Source of the DNA: Saccharomyces paradoxus
Taxonomy: Eukaryota > Ascomycota > Saccharomycetes > Saccharomycetales > Saccharomycetaceae
NCBI RefSeq assembly: GCF_002079055.1
Contig: NC_047498.1
Coordinates: 771,299-835,298, forward strand
Direction: 5' to 3'
DNA: 64,000 nt
Part shown: positions 54,301 through 64,000 of the stretch, piece after piece
Numbering within the stretch: position 1 is the first letter of the stretch
Layout: every line of letters starts with the position of its first letter
Position numbers and translations under genes: made by a program
Notes under the pieces: model-generated
Seen by the model: only the letters and a program-made list of their open reading frames with translations
Databases searched by the model: none
What the model was told of the DNA's origin: nothing

Positions 54301-55368
54301 ACGCTTTTGGAAAAAATAAAGCAAGAGCAAGCAGCTATTATAAGCAAAACGGAAATGTTTAACGTAACGAAAATGAGCGATAGGTTCTTCGACTACACCA
54401 ACAAGATTAACAGTGTTACTTCCTGTGATGGGGGTAGAAAACTTTTAATTGCTACCAACTCTGGATTATACATGAGCAACATTAAAAGACAGCAGAATAA
54501 GGATCATAGACATAAAAGCTCTGCTTTTTTTTCAACTCCAATCCAACTAGTGCAAAGAAATAACATTACCCAAATTGCGGTATTGGAAGAATTCAAGTCA
54601 ATCATCCTTTTAATTGATAAAAAATTATACAGTTGTCCGCTGTCATTGATCGAAGCAGAAGGTAATGGGACATCTTTCTTCAAAAAGCATCACAAGGAAC
54701 TGATCAATCATGTGAGCTTCTTCGCAGAAGGCGATTGTAATGGCAAGAGATTAATTGTGACTGCACACAGTTCATCGCATTCAATTAAATATTTTGAGCA
54801 CGAACATCCATTGTTGGCTGAAAAAAATGGTAGTGGTGGCAGTAATAAAAGAAGTCTCAAGAAAAAAATTACTGAGGTTATTTTTGATTCTGAACCTGTT
54901 TCTATTTCATTTCTCAAGGCCAATCTATGCATTGGTTGTAAAAAGGGTTTCCAAATTGTTAGCATTTCGCAGAATGCTCATGAATCCTTGTTAGACCCGG
55001 CCGATACATCATTAGAGTTCGCACTAAGGGATACGTTGAAACCAATGGCAATTTACCGCGTGGGCAACATGTTTTTGCTATGTTATACAGAATTTGCTTT
55101 CTTCGTTAATAATCAGGGTTGGAGAAAGAAAGAATCGCATATTATTCATTGGGAGGGTGAGCCTCAGAAATTCGCAATTTGGTACCCGTACATCTTGGCG
55201 TTCGACAGCAACTTTATTGAAATCAGAAAGATTGAGACTGGTGAATTGATTCGCTGCGTCCTTGCTGATAAGATTCGGCTTTTACAAACAAGCACACAAG
55301 AAATACTGTACTGCTACGAGGACTATCGGGGGTATGATACAGTTGCGTCGTTAGACTTTTGGGGTTAG
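51310..55368 (+). CDS. ROM2: Rho1 guanine nucleotide exchange factor
   Basis: GEF that activates Rho1 at the plasma membrane in the cell-wall integrity pathway, downstream of Wsc1 and Mid2. The 1,352 residues open with a long Ser/Asn/His-rich region (about 1-430, with NNN and HHHHH runs). A DEP domain follows (about 445-515, RDAFTGQQAVDVICAIIRTS), then DH/RhoGEF (about 655-850, starting RQEAIYEVYITEKNFVKSLE), PH (about 880-1025) and CNH (about 1040-1340). S. cerevisiae Rom2 is 1,356 residues, and the difference lies plausibly in the repeats. ROM1 is excluded by position. Confidence 0.96.
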   Translation: MSETNVDSLGDRNDIYSQIFGVERRPDSFATFDSDSHGDISSQLLPNRIENIQNLNVLLSEDIASDIILAKQRRRSGGQAAINDSDVTSSEMKGKSSNYILSQQTNIKEVADTQSLSSADNTPISSPKKAREATSSPPIVHAKSMSHIYSTSNSASRQAKHHNDHPLPPMSPRNEVYQKNKSTTAFVPKRKPSLPQLALAGLKKQTSFSTGSTSTTPTQARKSPLQGFGFFSRPSSKDLHQQHQHPQHIQHNNVNNHNNSINNNGAHYPVGSNNSNYPQHSHSISSRSMSLNSSTLKNIASSFQSKSSSSRKVPQKYDISSNPFSDPHHHHHSSNGHNSLNNVHASVNSSSTIGSSSNIGLGLKTRVSSTSLALKRYTSVSGTSLSSPRRSSMTPLSASRPVMSASSKKPQVYPALLSRVATKFKSSIQLGEHKKDGLVYRDAFTGQQAVDVICAIIRTSDRNLALLFGRSLDAQKLFHDVVYEHRLRDSPHEVYEFTDNSRFTGTGSTNAHDPLMLLPNSSSFNSGNQSYPSSGIVPSSSASSLNSDQATLTGSRLHMSSSMSHQKNPAAIHNVNGVFTLLAECYSPTCTRDALCYSISCPRRLEQQARLNLKPNGGLKRNISMALDDDEEEKPSWTSSVSKEDWEDLPKKEIKRQEAIYEVYITEKNFVKSLEITRDTFMKTLAETNIISADIRKNFIKHVFAHINDIYSVNRRFLKALTDRQKSSPVVRGIGDIVLRFIPFFEPFVSYVASRPYAKYLIETQRSVNPYFARFDDDMMSSSLRHGIDSFLSQGVSRPGRYMLLVKEIMKSTDPEKDKSDYEDLSKAMDALRDFMKRIDQASGAAQDRHDVKLLKQKILFKNEYVNLGLNDEKRKIKHEGILSRKELSKSDGTVVGDIQFYLLDNMLLFLKAKAVNKWHQHKVFQRPIPLPLLFACPGEDMPALRKYIGDHPDCSGTVIQPEYNTSNPKNAITFLYYGAKQRYQVTLYAAQYAGLQTLLEKIKQEQAAIISKTEMFNVTKMSDRFFDYTNKINSVTSCDGGRKLLIATNSGLYMSNIKRQQNKDHRHKSSAFFSTPIQLVQRNNITQIAVLEEFKSIILLIDKKLYSCPLSLIEAEGNGTSFFKKHHKELINHVSFFAEGDCNGKRLIVTAHSSSHSIKYFEHEHPLLAEKNGSGGSNKRSLKKKITEVIFDSEPVSISFLKANLCIGCKKGFQIVSISQNAHESLLDPADTSLEFALRDTLKPMAIYRVGNMFLLCYTEFAFFVNNQGWRKKESHIIHWEGEPQKFAIWYPYILAFDSNFIEIRKIETGELIRCVLADKIRLLQTSTQEILYCYEDYRGYDTVASLDFWG

Positions 55369-56982
<1,614 letters not shown>

Positions 56983-57256
56983 ATGGGAAGCGAGAACCTT
57001 TGATAGCGAATGAAAAGAAAAAAAAAAAATTGGATGTAAACAATTTCTTTATATTAAATATGTACGATAAATGAAATCATTATTATAGAAATGATAGATT
57101 ATTGACTAGGTATCTCTCCTTTTTTCATTTTTTTTTCTTGGTTACTCAAAGAAATAATAGCTTACAGTGAGGAGTAGTGATACATTACAATTATAGAATA
57201 AAATTATATAACAGCTGAATTTTAGAACAACGGACTTTGGGTTTCCTTTGTATGTC

Positions 57257-59953
57257 TTATGGAAGATATTGACTTGCAGTTTGTAAAGTGTCCAAATCGT
57301 AATCCACTTTACTTGCCACAAATTGATCATTAAATAGCTTAATTTTGATAATTTCTTGGGTCAAATCAGGATGCACTCTGGGAATGAAGTCATTTAAAAA
57401 TGAATACTCTTCTCTGATTGAGGAAGATGACTGGCATTGCATTATCTTGAATAAAATTCTAATTATCGGCCCAGCATCATTATCTAAGTATTGGGACCAG
57501 AATGCGCTACACACAGGAACATGGATATCCAGTAACTCTTCGATGAAGTTCATTGGTTGCTCTAACTCCCCGATAATAGAGTCCTCTGTTATTATTCTTT
57601 TCTTGAAACGGCCACTGTCTCTAATGAAACTGCTTTGTTCGCAATACGATCTGTACGATATGGGCACGATGGAATTTACCGTACTTAAGTAATCATATAG
57701 GTCCTCTTGGATGGTTTGTAAAAAGATAGTATCTATTTCCTTTGAGATGGTAGAGTCCGATAAAGGATGCGTATCGCTGAGAGAACCAAATGATAGGTTA
57801 TTGTTGCTGTTCTGTTGTTGCTGTTCCGGTAAGACAGAACTTTGTCCACCAGTAGGATCTATATCTATTCTTGACGCAGGCGTGTTCGAATTCGAGTTGT
57901 TGTCGTTGTCGTCATCATGTTCGTTATCGTTATTATCGCTGGTGTTGCCGTTTCTATTATTGACGTTGTTCGTCTGACTATCAGCGTGAATGTTCATGTT
58001 GCTATCGTTAGAGGCGCTGTTATTATTGTTCACGTTGCCTATTGTATGTAAATTCAAAAATCTCTTTAATAAACTGAAAATTAATGTGGAAAGTTTATCT
58101 ACTATTTCAGAAAGTGAAATGGTATGAAAAGAGTATTCCAAGACTTCTCGCTCGAATAAAATTGCAGGACACAAGAACATTGCTAAAAGGTTCATATCAT
58201 CTGAAAATAGAATCGTTTTGAATTCTTGAATTTTGGTCAAAAATGCTTCAAATGGTGCAATTAACCGTTGAAATTGTAAGCTGCTCAGAGTGGATAACAA
58301 ATGCTTTTCAATAGACATTATGGCAAACAAAACATAGGTAAAGTTTAAGCTTTTGGAAGAAGTAAAGAACTTTAATACTCTATTAATGGAATTCAAAGTA
58401 GTTAATAAGTAGTCTGTTATTTGAAAGTCAATTTCGTTGAATTTTTCGATTTGAATAGAAGATTGATATTCTTCTATAATGGGACGTAGATTCAAAAAAG
58501 TTTGCAGTGAAACGGTGGCGGTAGAGTAACGGGATAAATCGAACTTTGAACAAACGAATTCAAATCCAAATTTCTCACACAATGAGCGGAATTTATCTAG
58601 TTGCCACGAATTAGATTGTAAATCATCCAAAAACGAATTGATCCTGGAAAAAATGGAATTCGAAATATCTATATTTGATAAATCTATTAAGGAGTCTAAT
58701 AAAGTCAATGGTTCTTTGGTGGATGATGATTGTGTTGAATGCGTAATATCAGCGGATTTAGGTGTACCGAATAATGGTAATATCGCGGAATTTATTATGG
58801 ATATAATACAGTTGTGGTAATAGTTTTTAGCATTCGTATTCGTATTGGGGAAAAAGGGCTGGTTATCCATTACGTTCAATAGATCTATTATTTGAGATCT
58901 TGGTAAAGTAATAGAAATTACAGTATTTTGTAAACCAGGCAACTCTCGTGAAATTTTGAGCAGTTGAGCTGGAATAGATAATTTGGGGTCATTGTTATAT
59001 TTGTGTAAATTTTGGATAATAAGTGGTAAGGTCTTCACTTGCGAATGAAAATCATCGTAGTACTGAATACTCAATATAGATATCGTGTTGTTCCAAACAG
59101 AGTGGCTTAAGGAGAAAAAATTTATTTTTTGCATTTCATATAATTGATTCTTCAACCTATTTGATAATTGATTAGATCTGTCCGTTGGGTCCATTAATAA
59201 GAAATTTTTGTCGATAATCAACGACAAATCCGAGTTGTTACGCAACGCCGTCCTCTGAATGATTCTATCAAGATTATATGCGATGGACCTGATGGTATTC
59301 AATATCAAGTCATGGTCAATGAAACTCAGCGAGTTGGCATTTTGATTAATCAAAAGGCGTACGGCAGTGTTGTCTACGAACGACAGGGGCAAGTTTTCAG
59401 ACGCAATTATGATCGCAAGCGACTGCACGAGGGGCAAGGCCATTTCTCTTTCCCTAGTCCTCTTCAAAAAGTCCTCGTCTATTTCCAGTAGATTAGCAAT
59501 ACTATTCGTTGTAGCGCCACCGCCTTGATGGTTCTTCAAAGGTGGCCTGGCCATGAAAGTAGAGCCCGCTTCTACGCCGCTCCACCCGCTATAGTAATTG
59601 GCATTTGGGTCTATCTTATGTGTGCTCCACAAATGGGCCAGGGAAGCCTCTGCCATGCTTGCGCTGTTTCCTTGCCGTCTAATTATCACATCGCAGTACT
59701 TGCATTTTACTGCCTCCAGCATCTTGTTTGCACCCAGGAAGTGGCCCAGGTAGCGTGATTTGTCTCTGGTCAGCATATACGCGGGCACCCATTCGCTACC
59801 ATCTTCTAGTAACGACTCCCCTTCCTCATCTCTATCTCCATCTGTATCCGTATCTGTATTTGTGGCCGTAGTAGCCGCCGTCGCCGACGATACTGTTGAA
59901 TTCATGGGGGGCAACACCAACCCCCTTTCAGCACTCTGAACCTGTGTGTCCAT
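57257..59953 (-). CDS. VID22: BED-finger-type genome-stability protein Vid22
   Basis: Nuclear partner of Tbf1 (with Env11) at snoRNA and other promoters; it also affects double-strand-break repair, and was first named for FBP1 degradation. The 898 residues (901 as I recall in S. cerevisiae) show an N-terminal zinc finger of BED type at about 72-112 (Cys-Lys-Tyr-Cys, then the spaced His pair in LAHLWSTH). A long helical body resembling hAT-transposase-derived proteins follows. An Asn/Asp low-complexity insert lies at about 640-700, and a C-terminal conserved region at about 790-860. Convergent with ELO3. Confidence 0.93.
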   Translation of the reverse strand: MDTQVQSAERGLVLPPMNSTVSSATAATTATNTDTDTDGDRDEEGESLLEDGSEWVPAYMLTRDKSRYLGHFLGANKMLEAVKCKYCDVIIRRQGNSASMAEASLAHLWSTHKIDPNANYYSGWSGVEAGSTFMARPPLKNHQGGGATTNSIANLLEIDEDFLKRTREREMALPLVQSLAIIIASENLPLSFVDNTAVRLLINQNANSLSFIDHDLILNTIRSIAYNLDRIIQRTALRNNSDLSLIIDKNFLLMDPTDRSNQLSNRLKNQLYEMQKINFFSLSHSVWNNTISILSIQYYDDFHSQVKTLPLIIQNLHKYNNDPKLSIPAQLLKISRELPGLQNTVISITLPRSQIIDLLNVMDNQPFFPNTNTNAKNYYHNCIISIINSAILPLFGTPKSADITHSTQSSSTKEPLTLLDSLIDLSNIDISNSIFSRINSFLDDLQSNSWQLDKFRSLCEKFGFEFVCSKFDLSRYSTATVSLQTFLNLRPIIEEYQSSIQIEKFNEIDFQITDYLLTTLNSINRVLKFFTSSKSLNFTYVLFAIMSIEKHLLSTLSSLQFQRLIAPFEAFLTKIQEFKTILFSDDMNLLAMFLCPAILFEREVLEYSFHTISLSEIVDKLSTLIFSLLKRFLNLHTIGNVNNNNSASNDSNMNIHADSQTNNVNNRNGNTSDNNDNEHDDDNDNNSNSNTPASRIDIDPTGGQSSVLPEQQQQNSNNNLSFGSLSDTHPLSDSTISKEIDTIFLQTIQEDLYDYLSTVNSIVPISYRSYCEQSSFIRDSGRFKKRIITEDSIIGELEQPMNFIEELLDIHVPVCSAFWSQYLDNDAGPIIRILFKIMQCQSSSSIREEYSFLNDFIPRVHPDLTQEIIKIKLFNDQFVASKVDYDLDTLQTASQYLP

Positions 59954-60289
59954 TGTTCCTATATGTGCTCTCGTGTTTCTCTATCATGTAGCTACTATTA
60001 GCAAATTCTCTCTCACATCACTTGATGGTTCGTGTTATGTGTTGTTTATTGTTTGCTAATCCCAGTCGCGCTTTTCTGGCCGTATGAAATGACTATACGG
60101 TGAATAATTGCGCCATTTTTTCACCGTTGCGGTGTTTTTTTTGTAGCCGTTGGAAGCATGGCAGTACCATCTGGTGCAAAGCAACGGTATAAAGAAGACA
60201 GGTTGTTGGTCAGCGCTGCATGCTAGTGACAAAAAGTTAGTTTCGAGAAATCAGGGTGGGTGTTTTTTGTGTGGCATGTGCAGCGAGCG
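59954..60289. other. VID22-STP3 divergent promoter region
   Basis: 336 bases. A TATA-like GGTATAAAGA lies at 60187-60196, about 100 bases before the STP3 start. T runs lie at 60115-60121 and 60134-60141. No gene is seen. Confidence 0.55.
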
Positions 60290-61321
60290 ATGAGTAATGC
60301 AAACAATAGTGCTATGAACCACATCACGTTGCCTCCCATCTCGTCATTCGACAACCTTATCAAGGCAGCCGAGAGACAATATAACGGCGAGGATTCGTCC
60401 ACTTCGACGCATCCGGCTCTGCCCAATATGAACATTAGTAACGGCAGTGGCAGTGCGGGCGCATCATCATCGATGCTGAGCTATCAGTTGCTTCCGCACT
60501 CCAACGACGTGTCCCGGTCGAATTCCAGCTCGAGCTTCCTTCCCTCTGTGCGGCAGCCTACGGAAGGGTCCGCTTCCGCATCGGAGACTTCTTCCTCTGC
60601 ATCTCCTTCACGTTCCATTTCACCAATTCTGAAAGTGGCTGCTCCTCCATCTGTTGGCGGTGCGGGGGCCAGTACTCTCCATAGCACCAAAATCAATAAG
60701 CCAAGGAAAAAGAAGCAATGTCCAATTTGCCGTAATTTTTATGCCAACCTGACCACGCACAAGGCAACGCACTTGACACCAGAGGATAGGCCCCATAAGT
60801 GTCCCATCTGTCATCGCGGGTTTGCCAGAAACAATGACTTATTGAGGCATAAGAAAAGGCATTGGAAGGATGAGATACTGTCCCAATCAGGAGCACTGTC
60901 GAACCCTACCGATGGTAAGGGCGGATCCGTTTCTCCCAATGATGATGATACCCATGAAAAAATGACTCCGATGAATTCTGTCACAGATTATGCACAACTG
61001 AAATCGTTACACCAGATCAAGGGTACATTTAAGTGCCCATTCAATTCTACCTTGATACAATTGGACATGGATATGTACCCGTATAAACTGAAACCTTTAA
61101 ACTTTGAAACCTCAAATTGCCATCAAACAGGGGTGTTTTCACGTTGTGACACCTTCAAAAACCATTTAAAAGCTTTGCATTTTGAGTACCCGCCAGGCAC
61201 AAAAAAGAAGGATAGAAATGTTGTTCCTGGTAGATGTAAGCATTGCGGCCTGAAGTTCGAAAATGTTGATGTTTGGCTCAACGAACATGTAGGTAAACAA
61301 TGCGGTTATAAGTATCATTGA
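60290..61321 (+). CDS. STP3: C2H2 zinc-finger protein Stp3
   Basis: Nuclear protein of the Stp1/Stp2/Stp4 group, with unknown targets. The 343 residues have a Ser/Asn-rich N-terminal half. Two adjacent zinc fingers follow at about 148-205 (CPICRNFYANLTTHKATH and CPICHRGFARNNDLLRHKKRH), then Cys/His motifs nearer the C-terminus (CDTFKNHLKALH, CKHCGLKFENVDVWLNEH). The open frame starts at 60260, but the ATG at 60290 (MSNANNSAMNH) matches the S. cerevisiae start and length. A short basic stretch KINKPRKKKQ before finger 1 may be a nuclear signal. Confidence 0.94.
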   Translation: MSNANNSAMNHITLPPISSFDNLIKAAERQYNGEDSSTSTHPALPNMNISNGSGSAGASSSMLSYQLLPHSNDVSRSNSSSSFLPSVRQPTEGSASASETSSSASPSRSISPILKVAAPPSVGGAGASTLHSTKINKPRKKKQCPICRNFYANLTTHKATHLTPEDRPHKCPICHRGFARNNDLLRHKKRHWKDEILSQSGALSNPTDGKGGSVSPNDDDTHEKMTPMNSVTDYAQLKSLHQIKGTFKCPFNSTLIQLDMDMYPYKLKPLNFETSNCHQTGVFSRCDTFKNHLKALHFEYPPGTKKKDRNVVPGRCKHCGLKFENVDVWLNEHVGKQCGYKYH

Positions 61322-61418
61322 TTTTCCGCCAGCATAATGACTTTTCCCTTTTTATTAGTACTAGTAAGTATTTAATTTATGTATCCAAGTTTTTAATGCT
61401 TTTTGTTTCCTCCTCCTT

Positions 61419-62147
61419 TCATTTTTCAACTGCAGCTATCCGTTTGTACTGTGGCCTACCGTCGACGACCTCTTTGTAAATTATCACATCCATTCCCTTC
61501 ATATATGACTCAGGCAGTTTTGTGGGGTATTGTGTAACGCCGCCTTTCCTTTTGATTGACCATTTATCAGCTAGGGTATTTTCGATACCATTATAGAAGT
61601 CTGTGGGAAAACTTTTGGTGATGATCCAGCAGCCCAAGAATTCTCTCAGTTTCCGTAAAATCTTAAACAGCTTTTCAAATTTTGATAAATTTATCACATC
61701 ATAGTTATTGTCGCTTTCAAAATTCAAAAATGACAAATTGTCAATCAATATACCTCGTAATTGAAAGTTGAAATCATCAATTTGGCACCTCCTCAATGCC
61801 TCCGTGGGGGAATCATACAGTAACTCTAGAAATACGATCAATCCAGTGATGTTTATACAAGATAGCGAATTCATATAGATCACGCCATGCTGTCTTTGCT
61901 TTTGTTGAGACCACAATGATACTATATCAATGATCAAGATTTTGCCCTCCCCTGTAGTACAATCGACCAACCTTTGCAGTACTACCGAAGGTTTAAAATC
62001 GCTTTCAATAATGTGCAAGAACCCTAGTTGGCTCTCCTGCTCTGTACTAATCAGGTTTCTTAATTCATTTGGTGGAGTTATATAATTTTTGCCTGACGTG
62101 ATGAAATTGGACAGAGGATAAACTCTAATGTTTTTTAAAACTTCCAT
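61419..62147 (-). CDS. PSY3: Shu-complex Rad51-paralogue-like protein Psy3
   Basis: Subunit of the Shu complex (Psy3-Csm2-Shu1-Shu2), which promotes Rad51 filament formation during error-free bypass. The 242 residues have a Rad51-fold core with LIIDIVSLW (Walker-B-like) and GILIDNLSFLNFES, and lack a canonical Walker A motif, as known for Psy3. Length equals that of S. cerevisiae. It is on the same strand as FBP1, with a TATATATATA-containing 186-base spacer between. Confidence 0.94.
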   Translation of the reverse strand: MEVLKNIRVYPLSNFITSGKNYITPPNELRNLISTEQESQLGFLHIIESDFKPSVVLQRLVDCTTGEGKILIIDIVSLWSQQKQRQHGVIYMNSLSCINITGLIVFLELLYDSPTEALRRCQIDDFNFQLRGILIDNLSFLNFESDNNYDVINLSKFEKLFKILRKLREFLGCWIITKSFPTDFYNGIENTLADKWSIKRKGGVTQYPTKLPESYMKGMDVIIYKEVVDGRPQYKRIAAVEK

Positions 62148-62333
62148 CCCATCCCATTTGCTAACTCCTTTCTCTTCTCGTAGGGATTTTCATTATTTGA
62201 AGGAGTAATGCTTACTGCATACATACAAATATATGAATATATATATATGGGCATATACAGTACATAATCTTTTTTCTTCGCGTACTAAAGTACAGAACAA
62301 GGAAAATGATAAAAAAACAAGGCGATCATTGAA

Positions 62334-63380
62334 TTACTGTGACTTGCCAATATGGTCCAAAAATTTGTCGATTTCGCCAGAGGAACCTAACCAAATGGAA
62401 GATTTGTCATGGATATGGCTTGGTACCAAGTCCAAGATTCTTTCTCCGCGATCATTAACGGCTTTCCCCCCCGCTTGTTCCATCAGGAAAGCCATTGGGA
62501 AGGCCTCATAAAGCAACCTCAGTTTCCCGTTAGGACTCTTCTTGTCGCAAGGGTATGCGAAAAGGCCACCGTAGAGGAAGGTTCTGTGAACGTCAGCAAC
62601 CATGGATCCAACATACCTAGCCGAGAAAGGCTTGTTATTGTTGTCTGGTTGGGGTTGTTTCACTTTCTCAATAAACGTTCTTATAGTCTCGTTCCAGTAA
62701 AGAGTGTTACCTTCGTTGATTGAGTAGATGGCCTTTTGAGGTGGGATTCTTAAGTTAGGATGAGTCAGGATGAACTCGCCCAAGTTTGTGTCTAAAGTAA
62801 ATCCATCAACTCCGTCACCCAATGTCAATACTAGATGCGTAGAGGAACCGTACATGGCATAACATGCGGCTACCATCTCTTTACCACATCTCAGTACATC
62901 GTTTATTGTACCTGAGGAGTCTGGCAGCAGCCTGAATATGGACGCGATAGTTCCGACGGAGACACCAGCGTCCAAATTTGAAGAACCATCAATAGGATCA
63001 CAACACACTGCGTACGAGCCTGTGTTTGTGGGGAAAACGATTAAGTCTTCTTGCTCTTCGGATACAAGGACCTTGATGATTCCACTAGCTCTCATAGCAT
63101 TAATGAATATCTCGTCGCCTAGAACGTCCAGCTTCTTTTGCTGATCACCGGTGAAGTTGGAAGCACCTGCTAATCCAACCAAGTTAACCAATTCAGCACG
63201 TCTGATGGTATGAGATACAAATTTAAACGCGAATTGCAAGGCATTCAGCACTAGAGTGAAATCACCAGTGGCATTCTTAAATTGCTTTTGGTGCTCAATG
63301 ATGAATCTAGGAAGAGTGATGATATCCGTATCAAACCCTTCGGTAGAGTCTCTTCTTGGTCCATTTATTAGAGTTGGCAT
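62334..63380 (-). CDS. FBP1: Fructose-1,6-bisphosphatase
   Basis: Cytosolic gluconeogenic enzyme converting fructose 1,6-bisphosphate to fructose 6-phosphate. The 348 residues show metal and substrate motifs CDPIDGSSNLDAG (about 130-142), YVGSMVADVHRTFLYGG and the C-terminal GKAVNDRGERIL. The N-terminus MPTLINGPRRDS keeps Pro2, the GID ubiquitin-ligase degron, and the RRDS site for PKA, both used to remove the enzyme when glucose returns. Glucose repression is supported by the CSRE and Mig1-like sites upstream. Confidence 0.98.
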   Translation of the reverse strand: MPTLINGPRRDSTEGFDTDIITLPRFIIEHQKQFKNATGDFTLVLNALQFAFKFVSHTIRRAELVNLVGLAGASNFTGDQQKKLDVLGDEIFINAMRASGIIKVLVSEEQEDLIVFPTNTGSYAVCCDPIDGSSNLDAGVSVGTIASIFRLLPDSSGTINDVLRCGKEMVAACYAMYGSSTHLVLTLGDGVDGFTLDTNLGEFILTHPNLRIPPQKAIYSINEGNTLYWNETIRTFIEKVKQPQPDNNNKPFSARYVGSMVADVHRTFLYGGLFAYPCDKKSPNGKLRLLYEAFPMAFLMEQAGGKAVNDRGERILDLVPSHIHDKSSIWLGSSGEIDKFLDHIGKSQ

Positions 63381-63509
63381 GTGTGCGGTGGTATGGGGTG
63401 CGGCGGTATGAGGAGCGTTTCTTATATGTTTACACTGTTTTTTCTTATACAGATCATATTGAAAGCAAGATCAAGACAAGGTACACCTCTGTAATTGTAT
63501 GATTGTTGC

Positions 63510-63512
<3 letters not shown>

Positions 63513-63542
<30 letters not shown>
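63513..63542. repeat. (AT)15 microsatellite
   Basis: Thirty uninterrupted bases of AT dinucleotide, about 135-160 bases upstream of FBP1. Likely length-polymorphic and possibly the TATA-rich part of the promoter. Confidence 0.95.
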
Positions 63543-63545
<3 letters not shown>

Positions 63546-63872
63546 TGAGTGTGTGAAATGGATAACATTGCCTATACACAAGACGATCCTTATAATATAA
63601 TGTGGGGAAGATGCCACAAGTTGGCAAACGACAGGACGAATAACCAAGCAAACCAAAAAAGAAGTAGTGGGTATTGGCCAGTTTCGCAATCTTCGCCTTA
63701 GAATTCTCTGTCTGATTTTTTTAAGCTTTCTTGATATGTGGGAAAACCAGGCTATTGCTGCCTTGAGTTGTCTCTTTCGCCCTTAATGTTACCTAGCTCT
63801 ACCATATAATGAGCATACGGGGCCATATAACTCCGGGTGTCCGCACGACCGCGGGCACTACAGTTAATAACG

Positions 63873-63936
63873 CCCCGGAGATGGATTCAAAAGAGGCGAT
63901 TCCGTCCGTCCGGAACGAGAGCTAAGTTTACCCCGG
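63873..63936. promoter_or_regulatory. Mig1-like sites flanking the CSRE
   Basis: CCCCGG occurs at 63873-63878 and 63931-63936, the reverse complement of the Mig1 core SYGGGG. The copies flank the CSRE. FBP1 is strongly glucose-repressed, so Mig1 binding is plausible, though the usual AT-rich flank is weak. Confidence 0.45.
63902..63912 (+). promoter_or_regulatory. Carbon source-responsive element (Cat8/Sip4) of FBP1
   Basis: CCGTCCGTCCG is a perfect match to the CSRE consensus CCRTYCRTCCG, about 520 bases upstream of FBP1. In S. cerevisiae a CSRE in UAS2 at about this distance drives derepression by Cat8 and Sip4 on non-fermentable carbon. Confidence 0.85.
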
Positions 63937-64000
63937 AGTCGCTCTGTGTGTAGATGATTTAATTTGGTTTGTTGAAAAATCCCGAAGAACTCATCCTTGT

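Larger units (their letters stand above)
63381..64000. other. FBP1 promoter region to window end
   Basis: 620 bases upstream of FBP1. It includes a (AT)15 run at 63513-63542 and, at 63870-63940, a GC-richer activating region with a CSRE and two CCCCGG motifs. The minus-strand ORF at 63471-63689 crosses the AT repeat and is not a gene. No other gene start is visible before the window ends. Confidence 0.75.

Noticed and set aside
57711-57977. 88-codon plus-strand ORF inside VID22
   Set aside because: It is the antisense reading of the Asn/Asp-rich repeat of VID22, giving Leu/Ser/Cys runs.
63471-63689. 72-codon minus-strand ORF upstream of FBP1
   Set aside because: It reads through the (AT)15 repeat as alternating Ile/Tyr and lies in the FBP1 promoter.

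Overview
The window is a gene-dense block of budding-yeast nuclear DNA. Gene order, gene lengths, compact intergenic spaces, GTATGT/TACTAAC introns and delta-type LTR scraps beside a tRNA gene all match the right arm of Saccharomyces chromosome XII, from FKS1 (YLR342W) to FBP1 (YLR377C). The proteins read as close orthologues of the S. cerevisiae genes, but with enough substitutions (for example in GAS2, RPL26A and ORM2) that I take it for a related Saccharomyces species of the S. paradoxus/mikatae/kudriavzevii group rather than S. cerevisiae. I cannot fix the species by eye. All S. cerevisiae comparisons here are from memory.

Layout. 1-12.3 kb: the 3' two thirds of FKS1, GAS2, a nested cluster of solo delta LTRs around tRNA-Arg(CCG), intron-bearing RPL26A, a PFK2/FBPase2-like gene (YLR345W) and CIS1. 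12.3-28.8 kb: KAP95, DIC1, ORM2, NIT3, LUG1, BUD8, TAL1 and ILV5. 28.8-42.9 kb: ATG33, RSC2, ADE13, VPS38, DCR2, YLR361C-A, STE11, NMD4, YLR363W-A and GRX8. 42.9-45.9 kb: a 1.5 kb gene-poor stretch, then RPS22B with a 5' UTR intron and a coding intron that should carry snR44. 46-64 kb: MDM30, SSQ1, ARC18, ROM2, ELO3/SUR4, VID22, STP3, PSY3 and FBP1 with its long promoter.

These are independent single-gene transcription units, not operons. Several promoters hold recognisable factor sites that fit the known regulation: an Ndt80-type MSE before GAS2, a Pdr1/Pdr3 PDRE before CIS1, Leu3 and Gcn4 sites before ILV5, a Bas1/Gcn4 core before ADE13, PAC and RRPE motifs before YLR363W-A, and a perfect CSRE before FBP1.

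I found no convincing undescribed system. The observations most worth a second look are an apparent one-base frameshift in FKS1 at the left edge, the nested LTRs with intact target duplications and the inverted pair around the tRNA, strong hairpins with GGTN loops in the RPS22B 5' UTR intron, triplicated CGGATGCG boxes between DIC1 and ORM2, loss of the bisphosphatase histidine in YLR345W, and a small lysine-rich reading frame between ADE13 and VPS38.
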